From NCBI RefSeq assembly GCF_019801215.1, contig NZ_JAHVJO010000001.1:248001-312000 (forward strand): DNA of 64,000 nucleotides, written 5' to 3'. Both the position numbers and the translations under genes were made by a program. Source of the DNA: Fictibacillus nanhaiensis (lineage in GTDB: Bacteria; Bacillota; Bacilli; Bacillales; Fictibacillaceae). Under the pieces are notes generated by a model. It searched no databases and was not told where the DNA came from. It saw nothing but the letters and a program-made list of their open reading frames with translations. This document shows positions 1 to 8,300 of this stretch, in pieces. The first letter of the stretch is position 1. Each line of letters begins with the position of its first letter.

Positions 1-2
1 AG

Positions 3-605
3 CAAGCAGGTGAGAATACAGTATTTACACGTCCAGTGTTTTCTGGGAAAGCGTTTGAGAAAAAGCTGATTTCGGATGGTCTTGTTTTTGTAACCGTCAG
101 ACCAAACAATATCGCACCTCTAGAAAAAGACGAGTCTCGTACGGGGGAAGTTAAATCGGTTTCCGTTGAAATTAAAGACTTACGAACCATTGTAAAAGAA
201 GTTGTTCGAAAAGCATCTACTGGGGTAGATCTTTCAGAAGCAAAAATCATTGTAGCTGGTGGTCGTGGTGTGAAATCTGAAGATGGATTTAAGCCATTGC
301 AAGAACTCGCAGACGTTTTAGGAGCAGCAGTAGGTGCTTCAAGAGGTGCCTGTGATGCGGATTATTGTGATTATTCTCTTCAGATCGGACAAACAGGTAA
401 AGTTGTAACACCTGATTTGTATATTGCATGCGGAATTTCGGGTGCAATTCAGCATTTAGCAGGTATGTCCAATTCGAAAGTCATTGTCGCAATTAACAAA
501 GACCCGGAAGCAAGCATCTTCTCTGTAGCAGATTACGGAATTGTAGGAGACTTGTTTGAGGTTGTACCGCTGTTAACAGAAGAATTCAAAAAGGTGTTAG
601 TATAA
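3..605 (+). CDS. etfA: Electron transfer flavoprotein alpha subunit, 3' part
   Basis: C-terminal part of EtfA; the reading frame is open from the window edge, so the true start lies upstream and the GTG at 36 is internal. EtfA pairs with EtfB, carries FAD and passes electrons from acyl-CoA dehydrogenases to the quinone pool. Visible are the linker segment and the FAD-binding C-terminal domain: VAGGRGVKSEDGF, GASRGACDADY, QIGQTGKVVTPDLYIACGIS and the closing GIVGDLFEVVPLL. The position upstream of trxA matches the B. subtilis etfB-etfA-trxA order, although a phosphatase gene is interposed here. A terminator follows directly. Identification is secure; only the N-terminus is missing. Confidence 0.96.
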   Translation, partial: QAGENTVFTRPVFSGKAFEKKLISDGLVFVTVRPNNIAPLEKDESRTGEVKSVSVEIKDLRTIVKEVVRKASTGVDLSEAKIIVAGGRGVKSEDGFKPLQELADVLGAAVGASRGACDADYCDYSLQIGQTGKVVTPDLYIACGISGAIQHLAGMSNSKVIVAINKDPEASIFSVADYGIVGDLFEVVPLLTEEFKKVLV

Positions 606-615
606 TTAAAGAATC

Positions 616-654
616 TAAAACGTCCAGTTCATTCATCTACTGGACGTTTTTTTA
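616..654 (+). terminator. Rho-independent terminator of etfA
   Basis: Inverted repeat AAACGTCCAGT / ACTGGACGTTT followed by a T-run, beginning about 12 bases after the etfA stop. Confidence 0.9.
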
Positions 655-678
655 CATAAGGATGCAGGGGGAGAATTA

Positions 679-1269
679 ATGACAACTGTTGCTTTTATCC
701 GTCATGGAGAAACAGATTGGAACATTCAAAAAAGAGCTCAAGGGTGTATGGATATTCCATTAAATGAACAAGGTTTGAATCAGGCCAATTTGTTAGCTAA
801 GAGATTTAGAGCTGAAAAATGGGATGTTATCTATTCTAGTCCATTATCAAGAGCCCATCAAACTGCAACAGCGATAGAAAAAGCTACAGGGTTATCTGTG
901 ATTACTGATGAAAGGCTCCGTGAGATCTCATTTGGTGAGACTGAGGGTACAACAGAAGAAGAGCGGGTGGAGCGATGGGGAAAGGATTGGAATAAGCTGG
1001 AGTTAGGCAGGGAACGAAATGAAGAGGCTGATCATCGCTGGAAATCTGTTCTTCAAGAGATCGTTTTGAACCATGAGAATCAAAAAGTATTGATTGTCAC
1101 ACACGGTGCACTCCTTGTGAGGATCTATAAGGATCTTTTAGAGGATAAAACGGATAGATGGTATGGATTGAATAACACTTCTTTATCCGTTTTTAAACAT
1201 AACCATATCCGGTGGTCATGCGAATTATTCAACTGTCAAAAGCATTTAGATGGAGCGCAAACCATTTAA
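679..1269 (+). CDS. Histidine phosphatase family protein (phosphoglycerate mutase-like)
   Basis: A 196-residue protein of the histidine phosphatase superfamily. The phosphohistidine motif RHGETDWN is at residues 8-15, followed by the family-typical RAQG and a SSPLSRAHQTA segment; the second catalytic histidine lies in VTHGALL near residue 153. Members dephosphorylate small phospho-metabolites or phosphosugars; the substrate cannot be read from sequence. AGGGGGAG lies 8 bases before the ATG. It stands between the etfA terminator and trxA, a place where B. subtilis has no gene, so it looks like a lineage-specific insertion. No clear promoter was found. A GpmB- or CobC-like role is possible but not supported by cobalamin neighbours. 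Confidence 0.85.
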   Translation: MTTVAFIRHGETDWNIQKRAQGCMDIPLNEQGLNQANLLAKRFRAEKWDVIYSSPLSRAHQTATAIEKATGLSVITDERLREISFGETEGTTEEERVERWGKDWNKLELGRERNEEADHRWKSVLQEIVLNHENQKVLIVTHGALLVRIYKDLLEDKTDRWYGLNNTSLSVFKHNHIRWSCELFNCQKHLDGAQTI

Positions 1270-1316
1270 CGTTTGTCAGTTATAAAACTTGGGTACGATA
1301 AAGTTGAGCAAACTAT

Positions 1317-1346
1317 TAGCAACTGTGTATTTTGTGGTGATATACT
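1317..1346 (+). promoter_or_regulatory. Candidate trxA promoter (extended -10)
   Basis: TGATATACT at 1338-1346 is an extended -10 element; the -35 (TAGCAA at 1317-1322, spacing 18) is weak. It lies about 40 bases upstream of the trxA start. Confidence 0.4.
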
Positions 1347-1384
1347 TTGTTTACACTTTGTTAATTAAAAAGGAGGGCCAATAA

Positions 1385-1696
1385 ATGGCTATTGTAAATG
1401 CATCAGATCAAACATTTAATACAGAAACAGGTGAAGGGTTAGTACTTGCTGATTTTTGGGCGCCGTGGTGCGGACCTTGTAAAATGATCGCTCCTGTTCT
1501 TGAAGAGCTCGATCAAGAGGTTGAAGAAGTAAAGGTTGTTAAATTGGATGTTGATGAAAACCAAGAAACAGCTGGCAAATATGGAGTTATGAGTATTCCT
1601 ACATTGCTTGTATTCAAAGATGGTCAAGTAGTTGATCAAGTTGTAGGTTTCCAACCAAAAGAAGCGTTAGTAGAACTCTTAAACAAGCATAAGTAA
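1385..1696 (+). CDS. trxA: Thioredoxin
   Basis: A 103-residue cytoplasmic thioredoxin, the disulfide reductant for ribonucleotide reductase and other enzymes. The redox motif W-C-G-P-C is at residues 28-32 inside [11 protein letters not shown], and the cis-proline loop SIPTLLVF follows near residue 75. Length equals that of the family. AAAGGAGGG sits 6 bases upstream of the ATG. Flanked by its own candidate promoter and a strong terminator, so it is probably monocistronic. In B. subtilis it is followed directly by uvrC; here a four-gene operon separates the two. Confidence 0.98.
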   Translation: MAIVNASDQTFNTETGEGLVLADFWAPWCGPCKMIAPVLEELDQEVEEVKVVKLDVDENQETAGKYGVMSIPTLLVFKDGQVVDQVVGFQPKEALVELLNKHK

Positions 1697-1705
1697 GCTA
1701 TCTAT

Positions 1706-1732
1706 AAAGCCCGGGCTACCGGGCTTTTTTCT
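1706..1732 (+). terminator. Rho-independent terminator of trxA
   Basis: AAGCCCGG-GCTA-CCGGGCTT followed by TTTT, ten bases after the trxA stop codon. Confidence 0.92.
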
Positions 1733-1743
1733 GTTTCATCAAG

Positions 1744-1772
1744 TTGACGATAATAGGGATTATCGATATAAT
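1744..1772 (+). promoter_or_regulatory. Sigma-A promoter of the accessory glycan operon
   Basis: TTGACG (1744-1749), 17-base spacer, TATAAT (1767-1772): a near-consensus housekeeping promoter upstream of the epimerase gene. The predicted start point near 1779 falls inside the adjacent Fur box. Confidence 0.85.
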
Positions 1773-1777
1773 ACAAC

Positions 1778-1796
1778 GGTAATGAAAATCATTATC
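1778..1796 (+). promoter_or_regulatory. Fur box (iron-responsive operator)
   Basis: GGTAATGAAAATCATTATC matches the classical 19-base Fur consensus GATAATGATAATCATTATC at 17 of 19 positions. It starts 5 bases after the -10 and covers the predicted transcription start, the usual place for repression by iron-loaded Fur. Binding itself is inferred. Confidence 0.8.
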
Positions 1797-1826
1797 ATTA
1801 AAAAGTTTTAGGGAGGATTGACCAGC

Positions 1827-2771
1827 GTGAATATACTGGTAACAGGAGGAGCAGGTTTTATTGGAAGTCAATTGCTTCGTTCCCTAAACGAAAATAAAAA
1901 GTTACACATCATTAGCATCGACTCCTTTCACGGTTATTATAGCCGTCAAAGGAAGATGGATCAGTTAAAGATGGCTGGAGATGGTTTTGAATTTATAGAG
2001 CTCGACCTTTTGGAGGAAAAAAGAGTCATTCAGCTTTTTGAACAAAAGCAATTTCACACCGTTATCCACTTAGCCGCAATTCCAGGAGTTCCAAAGTCTA
2101 TTGAAAATCCACATGAATATATAGATCTTGATATTAAAGCCACAGTAAACATTTTAAAAGCTTCCGGACTTACAAAGGTTGAACACGTTATTTTTGCTTC
2201 GTCTTCTTCTGTGTATGGGAATCAAGGCTATCATCCTGTAAAAGAGAGTGATGCAAGAGGATTTGTTGCATCACCTTACGCGGCTTCTAAATGGTCAGCT
2301 GAATCCTTCTGTCATGCTTATCGTCATCTATACGGTTATCATTTAAGCATCCTTCGGTTTTTTACTGTATATGGACCGTGGGGAAGACCAGACATGGCTA
2401 TACCGTTATTCGTAAAAAAACTGTTGAATGATGAGCCGCTTACCATTTTCTCAAAAAAAACTGCACGTGATTATACGTATGTTGACGATATTATAAGAGG
2501 CATTCAATCGGTTATACAGCATCCGAATGGTCATCAGGTGTATAACTTAGGCAGTGGAAATCCTGTAACCATCGAAGAACTTGTTGAAACGTTCCGCCTG
2601 TTCTTTCCTCAGTTTGAAACCATCCATTTCCCCCATCGTTTAGGTGATGTACAAACGACATGGGCTGATATAAAAAAAGCTAATGAAGAATTAGATTACC
2701 AGCCTTCCATTTCTTTTGCAGAAGGAATCGGACGGACGATTGAGTGGGCTAAACGGTATGAGAGGTTTTAA
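1827..2771 (+). CDS. NAD-dependent epimerase, UDP-glucuronate 4-epimerase-like
   Basis: A short-chain dehydrogenase-type sugar epimerase of about 314 residues. It has the Rossmann motif VTGGAGFIGSQL at the N-terminus, SSSSVYG with the catalytic serine region, and Y-x-x-x-K in YAASKWSAE. LRFFTVYGPWGRPDMA is the segment typical of UDP-glucuronate 4-epimerases, which make UDP-galacturonate; UDP-glucose 4-epimerases are the main alternative. I chose GTG at 1827: it begins NILVTGG and lies 10 bases after GGGAGG, whereas the TTG at 1818 abuts that site with no spacing. First gene of a four-gene operon preceded by a strong promoter with a Fur box. Confidence 0.85.
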   Translation: MNILVTGGAGFIGSQLLRSLNENKKLHIISIDSFHGYYSRQRKMDQLKMAGDGFEFIELDLLEEKRVIQLFEQKQFHTVIHLAAIPGVPKSIENPHEYIDLDIKATVNILKASGLTKVEHVIFASSSSVYGNQGYHPVKESDARGFVASPYAASKWSAESFCHAYRHLYGYHLSILRFFTVYGPWGRPDMAIPLFVKKLLNDEPLTIFSKKTARDYTYVDDIIRGIQSVIQHPNGHQVYNLGSGNPVTIEELVETFRLFFPQFETIHFPHRLGDVQTTWADIKKANEELDYQPSISFAEGIGRTIEWAKRYERF

Positions 2772-3681
2772 AGCAATAAGAATGATTGTTTCTATTAGTC
2801 TTTTATTGTTATTCTTCTGGTTAACCATGAACTACTTTAGTTACGATTTGTTCCTACATGGGTTAATGAATCTCGCGACATCTCCTATTCTTTTAATAAC
2901 TATGGCTGGTGGTTACTTTACAGCTTTTTGGTTAAGAGCTGTTAGTTGGAGAATGTATTTATCGAGAGAAATTAGTATTAAACATTATATCTACGGTTTG
3001 TTTTACAGTTTGTTCTTTAATCATCTGTTGCCAGTTAAAGCTGGAGATTTGTTTAGAATAGGTTATCTAAGCAATCTAAAGACAAACGTAAGCAGAAAAG
3101 AAATCATTGAGTCCGTCATCGTGATGAGGATATATGATTTGCTAGTGTTGGGTACCATTTCTTTGGTGTTTGGATCTTTGATCGGAGTGGCATTAGCTCC
3201 CAAGTATTTTTATATATTTGTAAGTGTAATCTGCTTTACTCTCTTTGTTGCGTTTCTTTTGAGGACAAGGATTTTAAGAGTAAAGCCGTTGTCGGGAAAA
3301 TTAGTACTGAGATTTATTTCGGTTAGATCCGCTTTCATCATCCTTATAGTAGCTCTTAGCTGGATTCTTGAAAGTATCGTTGTTTACGGAACATTGCTTT
3401 CGTTTTCAATTGATGGACCTGTTTGGCAAAGTATATGGATAAATGCAATCACGATTGCCGGTCAAGTTTTTCATTTCACTCCTGGAGGAATAGGGACTTA
3501 CGAGGCGACCATGTCCTCCGCTTTAACTGCGACAGGGGTTACTCCTAAACTCGCCCTTCAGGTTGCAATCATCAGCCATTTATTTAAATTTGTGTTCTCA
3601 TATTTCGCAGGGGCTTATACGCTAATGAAAGCGCCTGTATCTTTTCGTAAAGTGTGGCTTGAAACAAAAGAAAGAGGTTAA
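2758..3681 (+). CDS. Flippase-like integral membrane protein (LPG synthase TM / YbhN family)
   Basis: A hydrophobic protein of about 307 residues with roughly seven or eight membrane segments. The pattern LPVKAGDLFRIGYL after the third segment and FTPGGIGTYEATM near the C-terminus are hallmarks of the lysylphosphatidylglycerol synthase transmembrane domain family (YbhN, AglD), whose members are thought to move or modify lipid-linked sugars. There is no cytoplasmic aminoacyl-transferase domain, so it is not an MprF-type lysyltransferase. The ATG at 2758 overlaps the epimerase gene by 14 bases; ATG 2782 is a possible alternative since no good binding site precedes 2758. Translational coupling with the epimerase is likely. 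Confidence 0.8.
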   Translation: MRGFKAIRMIVSISLLLLFFWLTMNYFSYDLFLHGLMNLATSPILLITMAGGYFTAFWLRAVSWRMYLSREISIKHYIYGLFYSLFFNHLLPVKAGDLFRIGYLSNLKTNVSRKEIIESVIVMRIYDLLVLGTISLVFGSLIGVALAPKYFYIFVSVICFTLFVAFLLRTRILRVKPLSGKLVLRFISVRSAFIILIVALSWILESIVVYGTLLSFSIDGPVWQSIWINAITIAGQVFHFTPGGIGTYEATMSSALTATGVTPKLALQVAIISHLFKFVFSYFAGAYTLMKAPVSFRKVWLETKERG

Positions 3682-3687
3682 ACAATC

Positions 3688-5142
3688 ATGAAGAAAGCAT
3701 CAAAATTTGAAAAAGTCGCAGCTCGCTGCTGGAATCTCTTGAACGAAGGAAAGCCCTTTACTCCTATCTTTACTACGGGGGTATTCTTGATGTTCACGAT
3801 TGGTGAATGGAATGAAACCTCTTTTTGGTTTTCCTTTTTATTAAGTTTAGGGGGAACACTTCCATTATTCGCTCTCTGTTTTGTGTATGATTTTCCGCTG
3901 TTTTTAAGAAATTATCTTTTTATTCCTTTAATCGCAAGTCTCTTGCTTCTTAATGCTCCGCCATTATCGTTATGGATGTTGGCTGCCGGACTTTATTTCT
4001 TTTTCACTGTATTTTTTTGGGGAACTCTTTATTATCATTTAAGAATTGGAACAACGTGGCTAAACTTCACAAGATTTTGGAAACTTGTACTAAAGAACAG
4101 TGATTCTACAAGTGGAAATGCACAAGAACAGCTGCCGAAAGTATTTATGTTGCTTACCGTATGGCACTATCTTTTTCAACAAGTTGGAGCTTTCGGTTTC
4201 ACTTTCTCTGATTATACGCCGGTATTATACGTTACAATTGGATTTGCTATATTCGCATGGATTTTGCACCGTTATTTGTTTGACTGGAAACCATCAGAGT
4301 ATGAAGAATTTACTGCAAAAGAAGAAATTCAAGCAAAATCAGATAAAGTGGTTGTAATCGTAGTTGACGGTATGAGAAAAGATCGTTTTGAAAAAGCAAA
4401 AACCCCTTATTTGGATAAGTTAAGAGAAGAAGGTACCGAATACAGACAGATGGAAACCGTCTACCCAGCAAGAACAGTCGTATGCTTTTCATCCATGTTT
4501 ACGGGGACATATCCGCGTGAGCATGGGATCACATCCAATATGGTTTGGAGGTTAGGAATTAAAGTAGAAAGTATCTTTGATTCGTTGCGAAAAGTCGGTA
4601 AAAAAGGGAAATTGTTAGGAATCGCTCATTTGGTTGACGCGATGGGCAATGATGTAGAAACCGTAACCGCTGTTATGAATAATGATGTGGCAGATCCATC
4701 TATCATGAAGCGCGCCAAGGGAATTATGGAAAATGAGAATCCAGACTTACTCATTGTACAAATGATAGCAACTGATCAAACAGGACACAGCAGAGGTGTC
4801 TTCTATGACGAATATCTTCAAAAGATCAATGAAGCTGATCAGCTGATTGAAGATTTTGTGGATTACCTGAATGAAGAAGGCCATATGAAGAATACAACTT
4901 TAATCATATGTGCAGATCATGGACAAGCTGATGGTATTGGGGGTCATGGACATCTAGATGAAGGAGAACGCTTTGTTCCATTCATCATGCATGGTCCGCA
5001 TATACGTAAAGGTATTGCCGTTAATGAAAAACACAGTTTAGTGTCACTTGCTCCAACAATTGCTCACTTGCTAGGAGCCCCTTTTCCGAAGAACAGCAGA
5101 GGTCCTGTATTAAAACAAGCCATTAAAGAAAGCAGGGATTGA
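3688..5142 (+). CDS. Membrane-anchored alkaline phosphatase superfamily phosphodiesterase
   Basis: 484 residues: an N-terminal part of about 200 residues with five or six membrane segments, then a type I phosphodiesterase/nucleotide pyrophosphatase domain from about 220. Metal and catalytic positions are visible: VVVDGMRKD, the nucleophile threonine region YPARTVVCFSSM with FTGTYPREHGI, DQTGHSRG and ADHGQADGIGGHGH. Relatives cleave nucleotide sugars, phosphodiesters or transfer phospho-groups on glycolipids; the substrate here is unknown. The gene starts 6 bases after the flippase-like gene. The orientation of the catalytic domain relative to the membrane cannot be decided by eye. Confidence 0.82.
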   Translation: MKKASKFEKVAARCWNLLNEGKPFTPIFTTGVFLMFTIGEWNETSFWFSFLLSLGGTLPLFALCFVYDFPLFLRNYLFIPLIASLLLLNAPPLSLWMLAAGLYFFFTVFFWGTLYYHLRIGTTWLNFTRFWKLVLKNSDSTSGNAQEQLPKVFMLLTVWHYLFQQVGAFGFTFSDYTPVLYVTIGFAIFAWILHRYLFDWKPSEYEEFTAKEEIQAKSDKVVVIVVDGMRKDRFEKAKTPYLDKLREEGTEYRQMETVYPARTVVCFSSMFTGTYPREHGITSNMVWRLGIKVESIFDSLRKVGKKGKLLGIAHLVDAMGNDVETVTAVMNNDVADPSIMKRAKGIMENENPDLLIVQMIATDQTGHSRGVFYDEYLQKINEADQLIEDFVDYLNEEGHMKNTTLIICADHGQADGIGGHGHLDEGERFVPFIMHGPHIRKGIAVNEKHSLVSLAPTIAHLLGAPFPKNSRGPVLKQAIKESRD

Positions 5143-5149
5143 TGAGACA

Positions 5150-5890
5150 ATGATAAAGTCAACAAAAGTGATTGTTTTTTTACCTGCTTTTAATGAAGAA
5201 GAATCGATTGGAGAGGTTATCCAAAAGATCCCACGGAACTTCCATTCTGCGGTCGATGTCGAAGTGATGGTCATTGATGACGGATGTACGGATCAGACGA
5301 GAGAAATTGCACTAAAAGCTGGTGCAGATCATTATGTTTCCCACTCTGAAAACAGAGGATTAGGAGCGGCTGTCCGAACCGGATTGCAATCCTGCTATGT
5401 AAACGGAGCAGATATCGCTGTCATGATAGATGCCGATAATGAGTATCCAGCAGATGAAATTCCTGAATTGATTCAGCCATTGTTGGGAGATAAAGCAGAT
5501 TATGCAATGGGGTCACGGTTTTTAGGGACAATCTCTGGTATGAAACTTCATCGTCGTCTAGGAAATTACGTTTTTACTCTTTTGCAATGTGTATTATTAA
5601 GAAGATGGATCCGCGATGGACAATCAGGTATGCGTGCGTTTAATCGAGAGGCTATGCGAGATGCCGAAATCATTCATGATTATAATTACGCACAAGTCTT
5701 AACGCTTAATCTTGTCCGTAAAGGCTTTCGAATGATAGAAGTTCCAATTACCTATAAGGTAAGAACAACAGGAACTTCATTTATCACATTTAAAAAATAT
5801 TTAGGCAATGTACTTCCAGGCATCTTAAAAGAAATGAGACGGCCGGTAAAAAAACAGTCAAGTCATCCAACCTATGAAATAAATGAATAA
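5150..5890 (+). CDS. Family 2 glycosyltransferase, polyprenyl-phosphate type (DPM1-like)
   Basis: 246 residues with a GT-A fold: PAFNEEESIGEVI at the N-terminus, DDGCTDQT, HSENRGLGAAVRTG, the metal site DADNEYP, MGSRF, and a C-terminal YKVRTTGTSF segment. This arrangement is typical of dolichyl/polyprenyl-phosphate mannosyl- or glucosyltransferases that load a sugar on a lipid carrier at the cytoplasmic face. No membrane segment is evident, so it would rely on the flippase-like partner encoded upstream. Last gene of the operon, followed by a strong terminator. Sugar donor unknown; the upstream epimerase suggests a uronic acid or its epimer. Confidence 0.85.
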   Translation: MIKSTKVIVFLPAFNEEESIGEVIQKIPRNFHSAVDVEVMVIDDGCTDQTREIALKAGADHYVSHSENRGLGAAVRTGLQSCYVNGADIAVMIDADNEYPADEIPELIQPLLGDKADYAMGSRFLGTISGMKLHRRLGNYVFTLLQCVLLRRWIRDGQSGMRAFNREAMRDAEIIHDYNYAQVLTLNLVRKGFRMIEVPITYKVRTTGTSFITFKKYLGNVLPGILKEMRRPVKKQSSHPTYEINE

Positions 5891-5891
5891 G

Positions 5892-5924
5892 AAAAAAAAG
5901 CCTGCATGTGCAGGTTTTTTTTAT
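5892..5924 (+). terminator. Terminator of the glycan operon
   Basis: AAAAAAGCCTGCA-TG-TGCAGGTTTTTTTT, a compact GC hairpin with flanking A and T runs, just after the glycosyltransferase stop. Confidence 0.92.
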
Positions 5925-6109
5925 TGCAAACCTAGCCTATAATGATGCGAAAATGACGACATGATAGGAGAAGAGTAATATAATTTGTCGAGAGAAAGAA
6001 TGTAAAAAAAGCTTTTAAAACTATTTTCTAGGAAATAATGTCGAAATCCTTTTCTATCCTAGACATAATCGCTATGATGTTTGTTATGGAGTAATCATGT
6101 TGACGTTCA

Positions 6110-6118
6110 TGGTATGAT
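6110..6118 (+). promoter_or_regulatory. Candidate extended -10 promoter of uvrC
   Basis: TGGTATGAT is an extended -10 element 37 bases upstream of the uvrC start; no -35 is recognisable. The rest of the 230-base gap after the operon terminator shows no gene. Confidence 0.35.
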
Positions 6119-6154
6119 GAGAGGAAAATGATAACAAAAAAGGGGGGATGTTCA

Positions 6155-7930
6155 TTGACCTCGATCAAACAAAAACTGATGCTGCTTCCTGACCAGCCTG
6201 GTTGCTATCTAATGAAAAACGAATTCGGAAAAGTAATCTATGTCGGAAAAGCGAAAGTATTAAAAAACAGGGTTAAATCATATTTTTCTGGATCACATGA
6301 CGGGAAAACACAGCGATTAGTCAGTGAGATCAGAGATTTTGAATATATTGTTACTTCTACAGAGATGGAAGCCCTCGTTCTTGAGATGAATTTAATTAAA
6401 AAACATGATCCACGTTACAATGTCATGCTTAAAGACGATAAAAGCTATCCCTATTTGAAAGTAACTTCTGAAAAACAGCCTCGACTTCTCTATACGAGGA
6501 AAATAAAAAAAGATGGCGGAAAGTACTTCGGCCCCTTTGTAAACGCATATGCTGCCCAAGAGACGAAAAAACTTTTAGATCGTATATTCCCTCTTAGAAA
6601 ATGCGACACCATGCCAAAGAGAGTATGTCTTTATTATCATATCGGACAATGTTTAGGACCTTGTGTGTATGATGTAACGGACGAACAAAATAAAAAACTG
6701 GTAGAAGGTATTATAAAATTTTTAAATGGCGGTTATCAAGAAGTAAAGAGTCAGCTTTCTGAAAAAATGATAGAAGCATCTGAGGCACTTAACTTCGAAC
6801 GTGCAAAAGAGCTGCGTGATCAAATTCAACATATAGAAGCTGTAATGGAAAAACAGAAGATGATGACATCTGATCTAGTGGATCGCGATGTATTCGGATA
6901 CTACTTTGATAAAGGGTGGATGTGTGTCCAAGTCTTTTTTATTCGTCAAGGAAAAGTCATAGCGAGGGATATTTCCGTTTTTCCGTTTTACGGTGAAGCC
7001 CATGAGGACCTGCTTACGTTTATCGGACAATTTTATTTGCAAAAAAATCATCTACTTCCAAAAGAAATCCTTTTGCCGCAGCAGGTAGATGCACATATGG
7101 TTCAAGAACTTTTGCAAGTGAAGGTCCTTCAGCCGAAAAAGGGGCAAAAGAAAGAACTTGTAGAATTAGCAACGAAAAATGCAACACTTGCTTTAAATGA
7201 GAAGTTTGCTTTAATTGAGCAGGACGAGGCGAGAACAATTAAAGCGGTCGAGAATTTAGGCGAACGAATGGGAATCGCATCTCCATATCGGATCGAAGCA
7301 TTTGATAACTCAAACATTCATGGAACGGATCCAGTTTCTGCAATGGTCGTATTTATAGATGGAAAACCGTATAAAAAAGATTACAGAAAGTATAAGATTA
7401 AATCTGTAGACGGACCTGATGATTATGCGTCAATGAAAGAGGTAGTCCGCAGAAGATATACAAGGATGCTTAAAGAAGAAGGAGAGCTTCCAAGCTTAAT
7501 CCTTATTGATGGGGGAAAAGGGCAGGTTTCAGCGGCTCAAGATGTTTTAGAGAACGAACTTAATTTATTTATTCCCGTTGCAGGACTAGCTAAAGATGAG
7601 AAACATCGTACCTCTCAATTATGGCTTGGAGATCCACCTAAGATGATACATTTACCAAGGAACAGCCAAGAATTTTATCTGCTTCAAAGGGTACAAGATG
7701 AGGTACACCGATTTGCGATTTCTTTTCATCGAAAAGTTCGCTCCAAAAGTATGTTTGAATCTACTTTGGATGGAATTGAAGGGATCGGGGATAAAAGAAA
7801 GAAAATGCTTCTCCGTCATTTTGGTTCTTTAAAGAAATTAAAAGAAGCGACAGTTGATGAAATTCAAGGAGCGGGTGTTCCCAAAACAGTAGCTGAAAAA
7901 ATCACACAAGCTTTTTTATCTGAAGAGTAG
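6155..7930 (+). CDS. uvrC: Excinuclease ABC subunit C
   Basis: UvrC makes both incisions around bulky DNA lesions in the UvrABC repair system. At 591 residues it is close to the B. subtilis protein. The GIY-YIG nuclease ([11 protein letters not shown]...VIYVGKAK) opens the protein; a UVR/UvrB-binding helix near 195-235 ([19 protein letters not shown]), an RNase H-like nuclease domain with RIEAFDNSN and [11 protein letters not shown], and C-terminal helix-hairpin-helix motifs ([18 protein letters not shown]) follow. TTG at 6155 is chosen because GGGGGG precedes it by 7 bases and the product then begins like its orthologues; the ATG at 6128 would add an unconserved leader. Confidence 0.96.
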   Translation: MTSIKQKLMLLPDQPGCYLMKNEFGKVIYVGKAKVLKNRVKSYFSGSHDGKTQRLVSEIRDFEYIVTSTEMEALVLEMNLIKKHDPRYNVMLKDDKSYPYLKVTSEKQPRLLYTRKIKKDGGKYFGPFVNAYAAQETKKLLDRIFPLRKCDTMPKRVCLYYHIGQCLGPCVYDVTDEQNKKLVEGIIKFLNGGYQEVKSQLSEKMIEASEALNFERAKELRDQIQHIEAVMEKQKMMTSDLVDRDVFGYYFDKGWMCVQVFFIRQGKVIARDISVFPFYGEAHEDLLTFIGQFYLQKNHLLPKEILLPQQVDAHMVQELLQVKVLQPKKGQKKELVELATKNATLALNEKFALIEQDEARTIKAVENLGERMGIASPYRIEAFDNSNIHGTDPVSAMVVFIDGKPYKKDYRKYKIKSVDGPDDYASMKEVVRRRYTRMLKEEGELPSLILIDGGKGQVSAAQDVLENELNLFIPVAGLAKDEKHRTSQLWLGDPPKMIHLPRNSQEFYLLQRVQDEVHRFAISFHRKVRSKSMFESTLDGIEGIGDKRKKMLLRHFGSLKKLKEATVDEIQGAGVPKTVAEKITQAFLSEE

Positions 7931-7959
7931 TTGCAGTTATGAAACAACTTTGTTAAAAT
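7931..7959 (+). promoter_or_regulatory. Promoter of the lysC leader
   Basis: TTGCAG (7931-7936), 17-base spacer, TAAAAT (7954-7959), starting directly after the uvrC stop and placing the start point some 30 bases before the lysine riboswitch. Confidence 0.65.
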
Positions 7960-7993
7960 GAACCCAACTTTATAAAAATGCCATGCTTCATTT

Positions 7994-8186
7994 GAAGTGA
8001 TGGTAGAGGAGCAAAAACCAATAGTAGACCATCTGAAGAGAAGAAGCTCTTATGAAGATGGAGGAAAGGGGATTTTTGCCGAAGTGTAAAAAAACTTCTG
8101 ATTTTTTATGCTGGACCTGTATTGAATAAATACAGAGCTGTCACTCAAATCCCCCCAGGGTTTGTGTGGAGGACTATCTCACTCGG
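7994..8186 (+). promoter_or_regulatory. Lysine riboswitch (L box)
   Basis: Contains the conserved L-box blocks in order: GATGGTAGAGGAGC at 7999, GGAAAGGGGATTTTTGCCGAAG near 8063, GCTGGAC, CTGTCACTC, and the closing GGAGGACTATCTCACT. The ends pair as AGTGA / TCACT. Lysine binding is expected to favour the terminator just downstream and so shut off lysC. Confidence 0.93.
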
Positions 8187-8213
8187 GGAAAACAAACTTG
8201 GCTTGCTGCGGAT

Positions 8214-8254
8214 ATAGCAACAATAGGGTTTTTTCCTTATTGTTGCTTTTTGTT
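8214..8254 (+). terminator. Riboswitch-controlled terminator before lysC
   Basis: AGCAACAATAGGG-TTTTT-CCTTATTGTTGCT followed by TTTTGTTTT; the expression platform of the lysine riboswitch. Confidence 0.88.
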
Positions 8255-8300
8255 TTAAAAGAGAGATAGAAAAATAGCATCAGGAAAGGAAAGAGAGAAC

